From contig OX388312.1 in NCBI GenBank assembly GCA_947579605.1, forward strand, positions 1,426,001 to 1,490,000: DNA of 64,000 bases. The letters are read 5' to 3'. The notes beneath the pieces were generated by a model that had not been told where the DNA came from, did not search any database, and saw nothing but the letters and a program-made list of their open reading frames with translations. Made by a program: the position numbers and the translations under genes. Source of the stretch: Athripsodes cinereus (taxonomy: Eukaryota; Arthropoda; Insecta; Trichoptera; Leptoceridae). Numbering within the stretch: position 1 is the first letter of the stretch; the number at the start of each line of letters is the position of its first letter. Below, piece after piece: positions 11,041 to 23,350 of the stretch.

Positions 11041-11221
11041 CTCTATCTGTGGCTATGACTGGAAATTCAAAGACACTTCTAGTTTCGTAGTCTAGATCGT
11101 TGGTGATGCATATTTCTCCTGATCCAGATTTAACCTCAAACTCGTTCATTTTACCAAATCCTTCGCCGAGGGTGTAGTTGACCATAGCATTGACTCCACA
11201 GTCGGGATCTGTTGCAGAGAC
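11041..11221 (-). CDS. ds: Dachsous-like protocadherin, internal exon (upstream of the two joined exons)
   Basis: This is a 181-nt exon on the minus strand. The acceptor is CTTTTTAG just before 11221 and the donor is GTAAAT just after 11041. It starts in phase 0 and ends with one base of a split codon. Its translation runs from VSATDPDCGVNA, the classic A-strand and B-strand start of a cadherin repeat, through LDYE, to FPVIATDRG at the end. The split glycine codon is completed exactly by the first two bases of the exon at 1836, giving ATDRGGLSTTAM across the junction. That is a normal cadherin motif and strong evidence that the two are adjacent exons of one mRNA. The preceding exon should supply the linker and first strand of this repeat; I did not find it in the window. 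Confidence 0.87.
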
Positions 11222-12199
11222 CTAAAAAGAGAAGAAAAAGGAATATCAGAATATGATTAAACATAAATTACATTGGATTTTTTTTAAATATCTCCTGAGT
11301 GCGCTGGCTTAAAGTATCGTCTGCGACATGCTTATACCACCTAACATCCAAAATCCTTCAAAGACGCTAATTAATTAAAAACTTAGTTACTTCCGCTCTC
11401 GAGCCTTAGTTAGGTGGCAAGACACACATACATAATATAGAAGAATGAATCCAGGCATTGAACTGGCGGCATTTATAAAAATAAACATCACATGAATTTG
11501 AGAAATAACATTATTATTTTATATGCATATACTTCCCGTGAAAGTTTACACACTGAAGCTTTAAACGTACGAGTAACAATTACATAATTTTTCATTAAAA
11601 CAAGTAGGCATTTTATTTTGATATTAAAAACATTTTGTCAAAATTTCAAAAGATACTTGAATCGTGGCAAGGACAATGTTGTCTTAAATATCTAAATTGG
11701 CTGATCTGATGAATAGCGAAAATTAAATATGGGAACATTTAGGATATCTTTTTTTAAATAGACATCTTACAAGACTCGTCCATTGTCCTTTTCTCAACAG
11801 GGATATTATTGAATACAATGTAATTGATTGCACTATATAGCATACATCATACAATATAATAATGCAACTAAGAAAATAATAATGAGTAGTAAATTATATT
11901 TCGTATACGTGCATCAAAAGCCTGTACGAGGTTCGAAATATCGAAATGAGATTTCCGTACTCCTTATCTGCACCACAAAGGATATAATGACGAAGCAAGT
12001 CTCTGAAAGGATTGTATTAGCAAATTGAAAAAAGAACACACAGTCAGATTATATTTTGTAACAACAAGTTTTACAAACTGTAAGAACATACCTACTGTTA
12101 TGCTTAAATATATAAATATTTTATAATGTTTTGTGTTTTGATAAATATGAATATAATGCATTTCTTCCATCTGAGAAATAGAGTGTGGAATGAAATCTG

Positions 12200-12459
12200 C
12201 ACGGAGAAAAATACTAACGAAATTTCACAACTAATCATTGGTACGTACTATCAGATTAGGACCAGATATAGCACAAACAATTCAATAGTACGAATCTATG
12301 GTATTAACTTTTCGCAAACAAATTGTTGGTAAATTTACCAATGATTTGTTTACGATAAGTTAATATTATAGATTCGTACTAACGAATCGTTTGTACTATC
12401 TCTGGTCCTACTCTTGACAGTACATACCAATGATTCGTTGTGAGTATTTTTCTCAGTGT
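12200..12459. mobile_element. 260-bp palindromic MITE
   Basis: The ends are CACGGAGAAAAATACT on the left and AGTATTTTTCTCAGTG on the right. The two halves pair over almost their full length with mismatches, and the centre is near 12330 (TTGGTAAATTTACCAATGAT). There is no coding capacity, so it would depend on a transposase elsewhere. The target duplication is not clear. Confidence 0.8.
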
Positions 12460-12569
12460 GGGGTAAGTAATAACAAAAATGACAGTGAATTTAAATTGCG
12501 GAGGTTTGAATACGTGAAAATAATGAACGAGGATAATTAAGAAAGTATACACAAGATACTTGCTCGGAG

Positions 12570-12780
12570 ACGCGGTTGTCCGAGGATAAAATGGTAAGAT
12601 TATAATTATAAATCAGATACTACAGGATGGACACGTGTTGAGCACATTGAATAGGAGAACGTGTATGAGGAATTGATGGCAGGGGTGGGAGCTAAAAGTT
12701 TTTGCAGGCATATGTTTAAAAGGCGCTCAATCCTTTCTGTGTACACCTGATTATTTCTTGAAATTGTGTATGTTGGAATG
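12570..12780 (+). pseudogene. Possible LINE C-terminal debris
   Basis: A moderately GC-rich stretch ends in a frame reading KRRSILSVYT. This resembles the C-terminal WRSIVSAYP end of the RTE-like elements at 17020 and 28985, but it is too decayed to be sure. Confidence 0.25.
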
Positions 12781-13285
12781 AATACTGAGATAAATATTTA
12801 CGCACACTTTCTCAATAAAAATGTATGTTCAAGATAATTAAGAACATTCAATATAATGTGTCTATATAATAACTGATTTAGTACAAAATTTTCACAATGA
12901 ATCATTTATTCTGAGAATCTTAAAAACGATCGCACGAAAAAGGAAAAAGAATGTGTGTCAAAATTAAGTACATAAACCAAATTAATTAGTAAAAGTAAAA
13001 TTAAATACAAGGAAAAACGAAATATATAAAAATCCCAAAATTAAAATCGCTGATAATGATAATTTCGACAGAAAAAAATGAAGGACAGGAAAAAATATAA
13101 AATTATTTCGAGTTTCCCGTATTAGCCTAGGGCTGTAGCACGAAGAGCTAGGAGGATACGAGTCCCAAACACGAAAATATCATCAAAATTATATGTGAAC
13201 AATCATTATAATAAATAAAAGTTCAGATTTATTTTAAAGAATACCTACGTTAATATAAAAGGTATATATTATTTTTAAAAATATT

Positions 13286-13490
13286 ATCCGTGGAGTCCCA
13301 AGCCGCTCTCCTTCTCTCTTCTGTAAGTTTTCGAGTGCCCTGTAAAAGGCAGGTGTACCTACTCTTGAAACATCACGTATAAAATTTACAACATCTTCAA
13401 TTCAATGTGAAGATATGCCACCAATCCTGATAGTTTTATTTTTTTTTTGGCAAGGGGAGGACGATATACATGTTTATTAGATTCAGATAA
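13286..13490 (-). mobile_element. Family A retroposon copy
   Basis: In sense orientation on the minus strand. Seen as GTAAGTTTTCGAGTGCCCTG, TAAAAGGCAGGTG, ATGCCACCAATCCTGA and GGCAAGGGGAGGACGA on +. The 3' hairpin region is mostly lost. Confidence 0.6.
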
Positions 13491-13539
13491 TCTACTTTGT
13501 GAGAGATTCTGCGAAAGTGAATCAATTCATTCATGCAAA

Positions 13540-13965
13540 CCATAAAGATATTTCACACAAATGGGGTAGCGAGTGGCCCAACTTCATGTGATAAACATGC
13601 AAGTTATCCTTCCCGTGTCAACAGAAGACATTCAGGATGGGTGGCATACTAGATCGCTGAACTAAAGGTTTTAATTTAAAAAAAAAGATGGGTATATCTG
13701 GGTTTGTTGTAAACCGAAATACAACCTTATACACCTTTCACAATAAGCTAAAGGCTTGTGTTGTGAAAGGGGAGTTTGCCGGCACTTGGTATCGAACCGC
13801 GGACCCCTTGTTCATGAGGCCGAGACTTTACCTCCAGGCTACTGACGAACCCCCAAATGTAATATTTAACAAATAATACCTATAGCCTTTTACAAAACAC
13901 TCTAAAACTGACAGAAAAAAGTGGCAGACCTATTTTTTACTGGAAACTCCACGATATACTTACTT
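13540..13965 (+). mobile_element. Family A copy split by a SINE
   Basis: The first half (13540-13665) has GGGGTAGCGAG, AAACATGCAAG and CATTCAGGATGGGTGGCATA. The second half (13875-13965) resumes with CCTTTTACAAAACACTC and AAAGTGGCAGACC. These normally adjoin in the family; here a tRNA-derived SINE (13670-13870, minus) lies between them. Confidence 0.6.
13670..13870 (-). mobile_element. tRNA-derived SINE, second type, inserted in family A
   Basis: The minus strand has an A-box-like TAGCCTGGAGG and a B box GGTTCGATACC (plus 13788-13798) about 40 nt apart. The body has GTGAAAGGTGTATAAGGTTG and CAAACCCAGATATACCCAT and ends in a run of T. Its 3' half recurs at 21240-21350. The open stretch on + (13688-13876) is incidental. 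Confidence 0.7.
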
Positions 13966-14619
13966 GACGTGATGGCGTGCATATGTATGTATTAAAAAAT
14001 TATTTGAGATATTTCAAAAATCTTTGAAGAAAAAATTGGAAGACCTATTGTCACATCACGATGAAAAGATTAAATTTGAAACTTAATATTTTATTTATAA
14101 AAAACATTCTCCCTACATTAAATTCTTTACAGGATGTAGGTATATATTATTATGTGTATAATACTACCTTAGTTACATATTATAACGTTATATTCTAGTA
14201 CATCTAAATACATTTATTATAATCACATACTAACTATTTGATCCAACTCCCGCGGGAATAAATATGTTTTTAATATGGCTCATTAGAATGACGTGTTGTC
14301 CTACAAAACCTTTTTTTAAAAGTAAGATACTATTACATACACCGTATAATTTAATAATCTCAGGTACAGTATATACCTAAACAAAAATACCTTAGGATAA
14401 ATACGTATAATAATAATGATAGTACGTTAAGCTGGCATAGAAAATTCCATATGCACATCCAGTTAGAACTAAGGTATGTTTTTTTGATAATTTACATTAT
14501 TTTGTGTTCCCTATATTTTTCACGTCATTACCAATTATAAACGAGCATTTTCTAGAGTTCAATAGAATATTTAGAAAACGGCGCCATATAATTATCGTGG
14601 ATACCAAGTATTGTGAATA

Positions 14620-14850
14620 CTAAGTATTGTGGATACCAAGTACAGTTCCCTAGAGCTCTCGGCAATGAATTGATTCCCCACCCTTTTCCGTATGCCTTCG
14701 ATTGTCCTGTCAAAGGCAAGTGATCGATTAGTTTTACCACCCATCTTGAATGTCATATTTTTTTGGCACAAAGAGTTCCGTAATTGTTATATGCAGATCT
14801 ACAGACTACACCACTTGTGTTATATGTACCTACAGTAGTAGTATTAGTAG
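14620..14850 (-). mobile_element. Family A retroposon copy with TAG-repeat tail
   Basis: It has CTCTCGGCAATGAATTGATT, CCCACCCTTTTCCGTATG, TTACCACCCATCTTGAATGT and a tail region CAGTAGTAGTATTAGTAGTA at 14832-14851. It supports the assignment of TAG repeats as the family's 3' end. Confidence 0.6.
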
Positions 14851-14889
14851 TAATTCATAATTCTCGATAAAACTTTATTTATAATGTCA

Positions 14890-15025
14890 GAATTATCGCC
14901 TAATCGCTGAATTTAAAATGTAAAATGAATTTGTTTTATCGAACACCTGCCTTTTACAGGACACTCGAAAGTTTACGCAAAAGAGTGGTGGACCAATTCG
15001 TTGAAGGGTGCTCCACAGAAAATTA
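14890..15025 (+). mobile_element. Family A fragment
   Basis: It carries only the internal part: ATCGCTGAATTTAAAATG, ACACCTGCCTTTTACAGGAC and GGGTGCTCCACAG. The head/tail end with the hairpins is absent. Confidence 0.6.
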
Positions 15026-17019
15026 TGATTCCGTTCGTGTTATTTTAATTATAGATATCAGTTATTTTAGAAGGATTAACTATGTAACAGTTACGAGACA
15101 TTTTGATTTTTTTTTAAGTATTCTACAATGCACATCCGTCACTTGATTATTAAAATCGCGATCGATTTCGGTAAACCTATACCATTGACGAGCGATATAT
15201 GTAATACTGACTAATATTTTTGTTAAAACATCTACAAAAACAAAATAATTGAAAACAATAGCTGCACCTGTTAAGGATTAGGCATTGTAAACATTGTGAG
15301 AAGAGGTGATTTATAATGATTTATTACTTTATTTACAATATTTACTTTTGAATTTAAAGCTTTATTAATTTCTAATGTTTCCAAAGAACATAGTTTAAAA
15401 TAATTATTTACATTTGTATATTTGAAAGAACTATTTTTTTTATGAAATTGTGATCAAATTCAATAATATGATTCGCGAACTCAGAATAATTACTATTTTT
15501 AATTATTTTTAAGATTAATTATAGGTACCTACCTATTTCGAAATTAAGTATTCTAAATTTAAAACACGGCCATACAGTGCGATACATAAATAGCTTATAT
15601 ATCCTGTTGCACCTATTTCTTCACCGTGGTATTATTAAAGTAAGATGAGAAAACAATATTACGAAATAAATATTACCGATTCAAAAAGCGATTAAAATTA
15701 AAAGGATCCCATTGAAGAGGTGTATTATTAGTGCACAGAACACAAGAATAAGTAAAAAAAAGTGCATTATACACATAGTTGGTTGTTAAAGAAAACAACG
15801 CACGAAGAAGCGTATAGTCTGTTATGCTATAATTTCGTAATGGGAAATAAAATCGATTTTATTGTTTCGATTCACGAATCATCATTTCATCGAATGATAT
15901 TAATAATTTCCATAAGTAATAATCAAATTATAGCCGATATTATCGTTGTTATGTGATACGCAGTTAGGTACCTACCTGCCAATGTGGTAGATGCTCACCC
16001 GTCCTGAAGAACGGGTACATTTTTAAGAAGATAAATAATAGTAAATAAAATAAAAATTGATTTGATTAATGGAAGAAATTTTAATAAATTCGATCATAAA
16101 ACATTGAAAAAGGGAATCAAGGATGTCTAGTTAAATTTAAATGGTGGATTTATCTTCATTTTGTGTAATGCGTGGATTAGTTTGTATCCTGTTACTGTTA
16201 TGTAAATTATGTTACTGTTATGTTATGTTATTAAGAACTTCTCACGTCATTTGTTTAAACATATTTTATTTTATCTTTAAAAAAACTATACAATCACAGG
16301 ATGCATGATTAATTAATTTTATCATGCAATCACAGACCAAAGAGACATACATATAAATAATCCCAATTAGGACTGTAAATTTGCATTAAAGTTGATTTGT
16401 TTGATTTTAAATAGGAAAGGTTAAAGATAAAATTCAAAAATAAAATGAGAACAAAAATAATAAATAAAAAATATGTGAAATTTCTAAAAACATAAGTTAA
16501 GCGAAAAGAGACAATAAAAAAGAAAAACAATGGCAACATCCAAAACAAGTCAAGCAATGGTGAAGTGCATTTAAAAATATCAAAGGCTGATGTATGTGTA
16601 AATTCTGCGAAGATGGTGATATATCTAATAACGATACATAATATCTATGACTTATGTATCATCTTTACGTCTAGTTAGAGTTATCGTTTGCAGAGCATTA
16701 CTGCAGTGTACAATATTATCTACTGGCGTTTTACTATATGCAGGAACCTACATAGAGTTTAATAGTTGGGTACCTATACAGCTATGATACGAGATCCCCA
16801 CCTCACCCCGAGGGAACCACAATGTTCCCCAATCATCGATTTGGACACGTGAATGCTAAGTAGGCGAGGAAACAAACCGATTACAAGATAAATGGACGAA
16901 ATTTTAAACAATATTTGTGTGTAAGAGAACGAAGGACATACAATGACAAGAAATACGCGCGTCTCAATACCATCGATTCTCCTTCATTTATTTAAAAGAT
17001 ACACTCGAATTTGGTACCA

Positions 17020-17525
17020 TTCTAGTACCTACACTTCTGTATGCAAACAAAATTTGAACGCGGTTGAAGTAGAAAGAAAATGGAATAAATGCTGTGGAGA
17101 ATTTGGAGATCATTGAGAAGAATGATTGACAAATGTTGCGTGATAGACTGAGAAATGAAGATATTAATTAGAAGGATGAAAGGATGCAAGAGGAGTGTTG
17201 TAGATAGAATGCGTGCAAATAAATTGTGATTGTTTGGACGTGTGGAGCCAATAGATGGTGAAATGATGCCAAAGAAGATGTATCTATCAGAAAGAGGGGG
17301 TGTGGGAAAGCATGGACGTCCTAAAACTACGTGGCTTGATCACGTAGATATAATTCTCAAGGACGAACGCGTGTTAACTAAGAGAAATAAAGTGTGCATA
17401 TGAGAAAGTTTATGAGTGTAGAAGAGCGAAAGAAATATGTAAAAAATAGATGTATAGCGTTCCGTCCTTTCTGCCTACCCCACATGAGATAGGGCGTGAG
17501 GCAATAGTAGGTATAGTATGGTAGC
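17020..17525 (+). pseudogene. RTE-like LINE, C-terminal end (family B)
   Basis: The plus strand translates in pieces to LFGRVEPIDGEMMPKKMYLS, GRPKTTWLDHVD and LTKRNK. This is the conserved C-terminal end of insect endonuclease/reverse-transcriptase LINEs, ending near SAYPT and a short 3' UTR with TATAGTA. Several stops and frameshifts mean it is dead. Related copies are at 28985-29245 (+), 30185-30485 (-) and 47340-47610 (+). Confidence 0.65.
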
Positions 17526-18939
17526 TCGATTTTGGTTTGGGTTCGTTTATATCGAACAATAAAAACATGTTTCTCGAAATTCACAATATTTAAGTATAAT
17601 TGTAAGCCATTAGAGTAAGAGAGAGATAATAATAGGTGGGTTGGTGAATACCAACTAGAAGAAAAAACTCTACAAGAGAGAAGATGTGTGGTACCAAACC
17701 AAACCATCCTGAGTTCATAATAATATTACGATCTTTATCCCTAGGGCAGCGCCTTGAAGCGGACATACCAAATCAGTACCAATATACTCTTTATTCTAAG
17801 CAACAGCCAGGAGAGTCCACAGCGGCACGGCGGTCAGGAATTCATACCAAAGAAACGTGTGTGTAAGGAGGTTATAATATTGTTATTATTATGCATTTTT
17901 TCATAAAATTCTATACTCTATGTGGATATAAATATTAACATAATATGTTGATATTTATGGATATGGATATAAATATTAACATAATACAGCGTCCAGGATA
18001 TATTATATCCTCTTCAAAAATATTGTGTTTCCAATATATGCTCTAAAAGTAGGAATCAATAAGTATACATACAATTGTCAATAATAAAAAATTATGATTT
18101 TGATTTTCTATTTCCCAAGCCTTAGATAGAGTAATCATATTATTATTAGGGCGTTACATTACATAAATGACTAGCTAATGTTGTCGTCTAAACTGGTATA
18201 AAAGTTGTACATATATAAATATCCACACTTTCGAACAAATTAAAATATTTAAACAAGACGTACAGAGGATATTCGATTACCTGGTCGTATACAACAACCA
18301 AGTCACTTTAAACTGAAGAGGATATCCATCATTCAAAGGATCATTCCACAAGATCAAAATGATATAATATAAAACAAACAATAAAAACAACAAAGGAGAA
18401 AGGATTAGAACAAAAACAAAGCTTTTTCATACATCATCCAAAGACTTTTTTATAGAAAGGTGTGTAATAAAAATAAATTGTTATTTTTTTAATAGGGATA
18501 ATAATAAGAATGCAATATTATTTAAGTTACACGATGACAAAGGGTCTTGTTAAATGTTATCATTGAATTTATCAATATCAACTTCACGCATTCCGACGTC
18601 ATTGGTAGAGGTGCCGTTGAAACTTTCAACGCCAACTACAAGTAGAATGTAGGTGTATAAATAATCACAATAAATATAAAGTATAAAAAAAGTTGAGTCA
18701 ATTAAATGTTTAATTAGCCGCCGAAGGTGTCTCCCTACAGAGATGTATCAACACTTCTGTTTTTTTTTTATTTATTCTTTTGAATACTCGAGGTAATAAT
18801 GACGGAACAGATTATATGCAACTTTAAAATGTTGAAATAATATGCGGGCATTATTGATGTAATACAAAATTATAAAAAAATTACCGAAGACTATACGCAA
18901 TACTTCTTTATTTTTAGTTAGACCCAAAGGTCTGTTCAT

Positions 18940-19190
18940 GCAAGGAGGTCCGTCGTTTTTGGGTTATTCCTGGTGGGCGCCATCCCATACGCAATCTAGG
19001 TATGTAGGAAAATATTTGAGGTTCTAGCACATCTCGTACTTTTAAATTTTTTTCTACCAATATCTTCCCCGTTGTCTTCACAATCTAACAACATCTTCGA
19101 CCTCACACAACCTCGGATCGCAGTATTTCTGACACGGTCTCCGTAGAGCTTTTTTTCGGCAGTGGCTCGCCAAGTTCGCATATCTATGGT
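18940..19190 (-). pseudogene. Possible LINE reverse-transcriptase debris
   Basis: The minus strand reads EKKLYGDRVRNTAIRG. This resembles the RIRNxEIRRRTKV segment just upstream of the part preserved at 24745-25042. GC content is above background. The identification rests on one short motif. Confidence 0.3.
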
Positions 19191-20079
19191 TCATAGCTTT
19201 ATTAGTTTTGGTTACGTCTGCTCTTGTAGTATTGAACATACACAATACATGTTAAATTAGTAGAACATAAAAGAAATTAGTATAGTTAATGTGATTATAA
19301 AAAAACCTGTTACTATTCATTCAAGATACGAAATTATGTTTTATCTGCTGTCAAATTTAATTTTGTAAATTTTACGACGAGGAATACATAATTGAGATTG
19401 CATATTTCATACAGTATATGTGCTTTCAACAAATGTATTTGTCTATGCATCAGTGTTTATTGTGCTCAGGTATAAAATTTGTAAAAAAAATACGATACTC
19501 AGTTAAATATGCAAAAGCCTGTAAAAATTATATGCATTTGTAGATAATGTAGTTTTAGGGTATTATTAATAATAAAAATAACAAAAAATTAAAGAAATAA
19601 AATTATTAAGATATTATTATTATTAAATGTATCGTTGAATTAAAAAAAGAACATATTTTAACGGATGAGATGTTTTGAAATATTTTGACAATGGCAAGCA
19701 GGTATGCAACAACAATTTAATTATTATTATACGGATACCACATATAATAATTTAATAAATATTATTATGTAGGAACGAAAAAAAAACAAAACGCGGTAGA
19801 TGTTTCCTTCGATATGAATTCTTCCAACAATATTATGTAATGTTTACTCACATACCAAATAATATTCACTGATTTTCACACATACGTACTCTTTCAAGTG
19901 GCTACCGGAGTTAATTATTATACGCAAATATGTTTCGCCACAGGTAAAAACATCTTGATTTCTTAATTATTGTAAACATTTTAATAAATGTAATACTACA
20001 TTATGAAATTTATTGAAGTATGATATTCTCTAATTGAGTTTTTCTTTAATACGGTGTTATAAAATTATCCTTAAATTTC

Positions 20080-20256
20080 ATGAACCTGCATATATGCCGA
20101 AAAAGGTTTAGATACAGCGAAACAGAGTTTGGACAAAACATGGATGCAGTAATTACGTCTTTGACAACGTCGATTGACAACGTTGGAGCCAAGTCTGTAG
20201 AGAATACGATGCAGCCCAAACGGGTGAAGACATATACCAGGCCATACGTAAAATAA
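20080..20256 (+). other. Unrecognised 58-codon ORF in a GC-raised patch
   Basis: An ATG at 20080 opens 58 codons to TAA at 20254-20256, with MDAVITSLTTSIDNVGAKSV inside. I do not recognise it. A different frame of the same patch also reads long (EYDAAQTGEDIYQAIRKIRK), so the coding frame, if any, is unclear. It could be transposon debris. Confidence 0.15.
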
Positions 20257-20794
20257 GGAAGTTTGATATTTTTCTAATTTTTTTCAACACAGCATAAATA
20301 AAGCATAATAAAGTCAAATCCAACATTAAAAATTAATCGTTATTTGCGTATGAAATTTCGAGAATATCTCAACCTGAGAACTCTAAATATAACAAAAAAA
20401 TGTATCTATTCGTTTCACCAGTATTTTTCATAGTGAACGACCACAAGAACTATCACGAAAAAAGTATGAAAATGCAATTTAATAAAATAAGTTCATCATA
20501 AAGAAAATAGAAAATTTTGTTTCAGAAACGAATAGTTTTCACGATTTGTCTTGTACAAAATATAATTTAAAAAAATCAATGGTTGTGATTTTCAAACTCA
20601 ACTTGCATTTGCCATTACCTACCGCATTGTGTGCAAAAACACACAATTCTATTTAATTAATAAAAGTACTTATAATTATTATAAATGCACAAGTATCAAT
20701 TGCAAATCTTGATTTATAGGTAGGTAGGTACTTGGTAAGTCCTATTGCAGTCTGTTGTTATGATATTATTAATCTGTAGTATGTCGGTATCTAC

Positions 20795-20911
20795 CTCATT
20801 GTCATCATCAGGTTGTCGCTGTGGTGTGGTGACTGTAAGCGATACCTGCGCTGCTAATGTCACTGGGAAGGCTGTATGATTGGAACGGACTCGAACATAC
20901 AAGTCACACGA
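20795..20911 (-). CDS. Candidate short exon, cadherin-like strand, unplaced
   Basis: A 117-nt minus-strand segment stands out by its higher G+C in very AT-rich DNA. Bounded by ACAAG|TCG and GAG|GTAGAT it would encode 39 residues, phase 0 at both ends. The peptide contains YVRVRSNHTAF and AAQVSLTV, which resemble the last two strands of a cadherin repeat and include an N-glycosylation sequon. Phase 0 is compatible with the exon at 11221. However, joining them directly puts QPDDDNE next to VSATDPDCG and leaves out the linker and first strand a cadherin needs, about 30 residues. Either a small exon between them was missed, or this belongs to another transcript or is not an exon. The acceptor also lacks a good pyrimidine tract. 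Confidence 0.35.
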
Positions 20912-21239
20912 CTTGTATTATGTTAATAATTGTTGAAACTAGTATTTTTCACTTAATTGCAATATTTCTTTTTATCATTTTACAAGATTTATAGGTTATA
21001 TCATATTTACTAGTAAAGGCTTAAGTAAAACTTGTGAAAAAATGACATTGTGACAACCACAACTCAACAAGTTGAAATTTTCGATAATTTTGATTTAATT
21101 AGTAGGTAATAGATGTAATCGATGCCACTCTATCAATTCAACAAGTAACTATACAAAAAATACACGGTTCCTTTTATGTATTAAATATTTAGTTATGAAA
21201 AAATATACAATGTACCTTTTTTCTATTATACAAATAAAT

Positions 21240-21350
21240 ATTTCGAATTGTTCAACTATTGAACGGAAAGTGAAAGGTGTATAAGGTTGTATTTGGGTTT
21301 ATAACAAAACCCAGATATATCTTTTCTTAAAAAAAAAAAAATCTTAATGC
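21240..21350 (+). mobile_element. Second-type SINE, 5'-truncated
   Basis: It matches the 3' half of the SINE at 13670-13870 in opposite orientation: GTGAAAGGTGTATAAGGTTG, then ACAAAACCCAGATATATCTT and a run of A. The tRNA-like head is missing. Confidence 0.6.
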
Positions 21351-21784
21351 CTCTAACGGTGTGATTTATATTTTGTATATTTAAATTTACAAAAATGGCA
21401 ATTTATCGAATGTATGACATTTTAACTTAATGAGTTATAGAACTGGACAGTCGATATGCATTTCAGTAGATTAATTTTTTTTGATTAATTTGAAATTAAC
21501 CGTAAAAAATTGATGTTAAAAGAACTAATGAAAATAATGTTGAAATAGGTAATGTTACAACAATGCGTAATCCGTGGGCCTTAGAGTGGTTTGTGTTGAG
21601 GAATACAGGAATAAAATAATACTTTCAAAAAAATGCTTTGTTCACTGTGAACTTTACTCATACTATATGATATTATTCTATTTTGTATGGGGACTTATCA
21701 AACACATAAAACTTGAATGACAATGTAGATATTTGCTATACAACCTATTTAAAATATGAAAAGACATCAACGCACGAGCACTTT

Positions 21785-22275
21785 GATCCATCCATCAAGA
21801 GTATATTATTTTTAAGCGTAAGGAAGAACCTTACTAAAGCCTTTGTATGGAGCATTCTGCTTTATGGTTGCGAGACGTAGACCATCAGCAAGAGTGAAAG
21901 TGGACGGTTGGCGGCCTTTGAGATGTGGTGCTACAGACGCATGCTAAAGATCCATTGGTCGGAACACGTCAAATACGAAGAAGTATTAACCAGGGTAGGC
22001 GAAAAAAGGCATTTTCGTAAGAGAATCAGCCAACAACGAGCTAACTGGATTGGCCACAACATCAGGCACCCAGGACTACTCATCGCCATTGCGGAGGGTA
22101 AGACTGAGGGGACAAATGGCAGAGGCCGACCAAGAGATGCGTATATGGACCAACTGAAGAGGGACATGAACTGTGGCTCATACGTAGAGCTGAAAAGACT
22201 GGCTGAGAACAGGGAGTAATGGAGAAGAAAATCAAAACTCGTTGCAGACCAATCCAATGGATTGTAACTCATTAT
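21785..22275 (+). pseudogene. LINE reverse-transcriptase C-terminal fragment (family C)
   Basis: The plus strand encodes, after LTKAFVWSILLYGCET and a stop, a 103-codon open stretch with FEMWCYRRMLKIHWSEHV, RVGEKRHF, WIGHNIRHPGLL and GRGRPRDAYMDQLKRDMNC. These are the standard motifs after the catalytic core of RTE-type LINEs. It is 5'-truncated. Two further copies (45165-45565 and 58350-59000, both minus) are very similar, so the family was active fairly recently. Confidence 0.8.
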
Positions 22276-23089
22276 ATATACGTGTCACATTGAAAATTGT
22301 TCTCAGAACACTCGTAAAGATAAAATAGAGTTGCAAAGTAGACTTTCATCCGCAGAAACATAGGAAGATGCACATCTCTAAAATGTAGATTTGCATTAGC
22401 TTTCATATTTCCTACTGCACTTAAAAGGATACCATTATTGACATTACATTGAATAATAATATATACCTAATTAGTATATAAATTCATAATACTAGTTAAT
22501 ATAATATCACATCAATTCAATGACAAGTTGAGTATGGGAAAGATCATGTTTAATTAGTGATAATGTCAATGTGCGATGTTTCCTAGAATGTAATAGATTC
22601 CTTTTCTATCTATCTACATAAAATGTACTCAATCATAGATCTACACGTCACCTGGAAAGTAATCAGATCCTAGATCATACATAAGTATTAAGTATATTAA
22701 GTAATAGCAACACTACATGCAAAACACTAAGAAATGGTGTAATGAAATCAACAACTTTCTATTGCAATACATAAAATTGACAAGCAGTATTAGTACGTCC
22801 GCGAATTGTAGTTATGTTAAATAGTTACAGAGGAATCAATGTGAAAATTATCAAAGGTCAGACAATGTATTAAACAAATTGAATAGCAAAACAATTATTT
22901 ATTTATTGAATCAATAAACGATCCGAGTATTTAACAGTATTTAATAACATTAACATATAAGTAAAATATTTGCACAACCATTTTATAATTTACATCCATA
23001 TTGCTACAATAAATTTTCAATACTTTTATTTTTTCAGTAGGTACCTAATTTGACATTCATCAGCGGCCAATTGAAACTAAATAATCTTA

Positions 23090-23350
23090 ATATTTTAAAT
23101 TTTCCGTGGGGCATCTGGCAAAGAATTGGACTCCCACTCTTCCCCGTAAGTGTTGAAGTATCCTGGAAAAGGCAGGTCTTTGAGAAAATAAAGACATTTT
23201 ACATCAGGTTAGCCACCCATCCTGAATGTCTTATTTATTTTGTTGGTACGGAGAGGACGGCTTGCATGTTTGTTATATGCGTCTAGTCTGCTGGCTACCT
23301 CACTTTTGGGATATACCATGATGGTATAGTAGTAGTATTAGTAGTAGTAG
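23090..23350 (-). mobile_element. Family A retroposon copy with TAG-repeat tail
   Basis: In sense on minus, readable on +: TTCCGTGGGGCATCTGGCAA, AAAGGCAGGTCTTTGAG, GCCACCCATCCTGAATGTCT, the GCATGTTTGTTATATGC hairpin, and GGTATAGTAGTAGTATTAGT as tail. Confidence 0.7.

Larger units (their letters stand above)
11222..20794. other. Intron-like interval upstream of the 11041-11221 exon
   Basis: It is very AT-rich. It contains the MITE 12200-12459, family A copies, a SINE, a LINE 3' end (17020-17525) and weaker LINE debris. I looked for a small minus-strand exon that would bridge 20795 and 11221 (cadherin linker plus first strand) and did not find one. Moderately GC-rich patches at 16780-16870 and 20080-20260 do not translate to cadherin. 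Confidence 0.5.
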
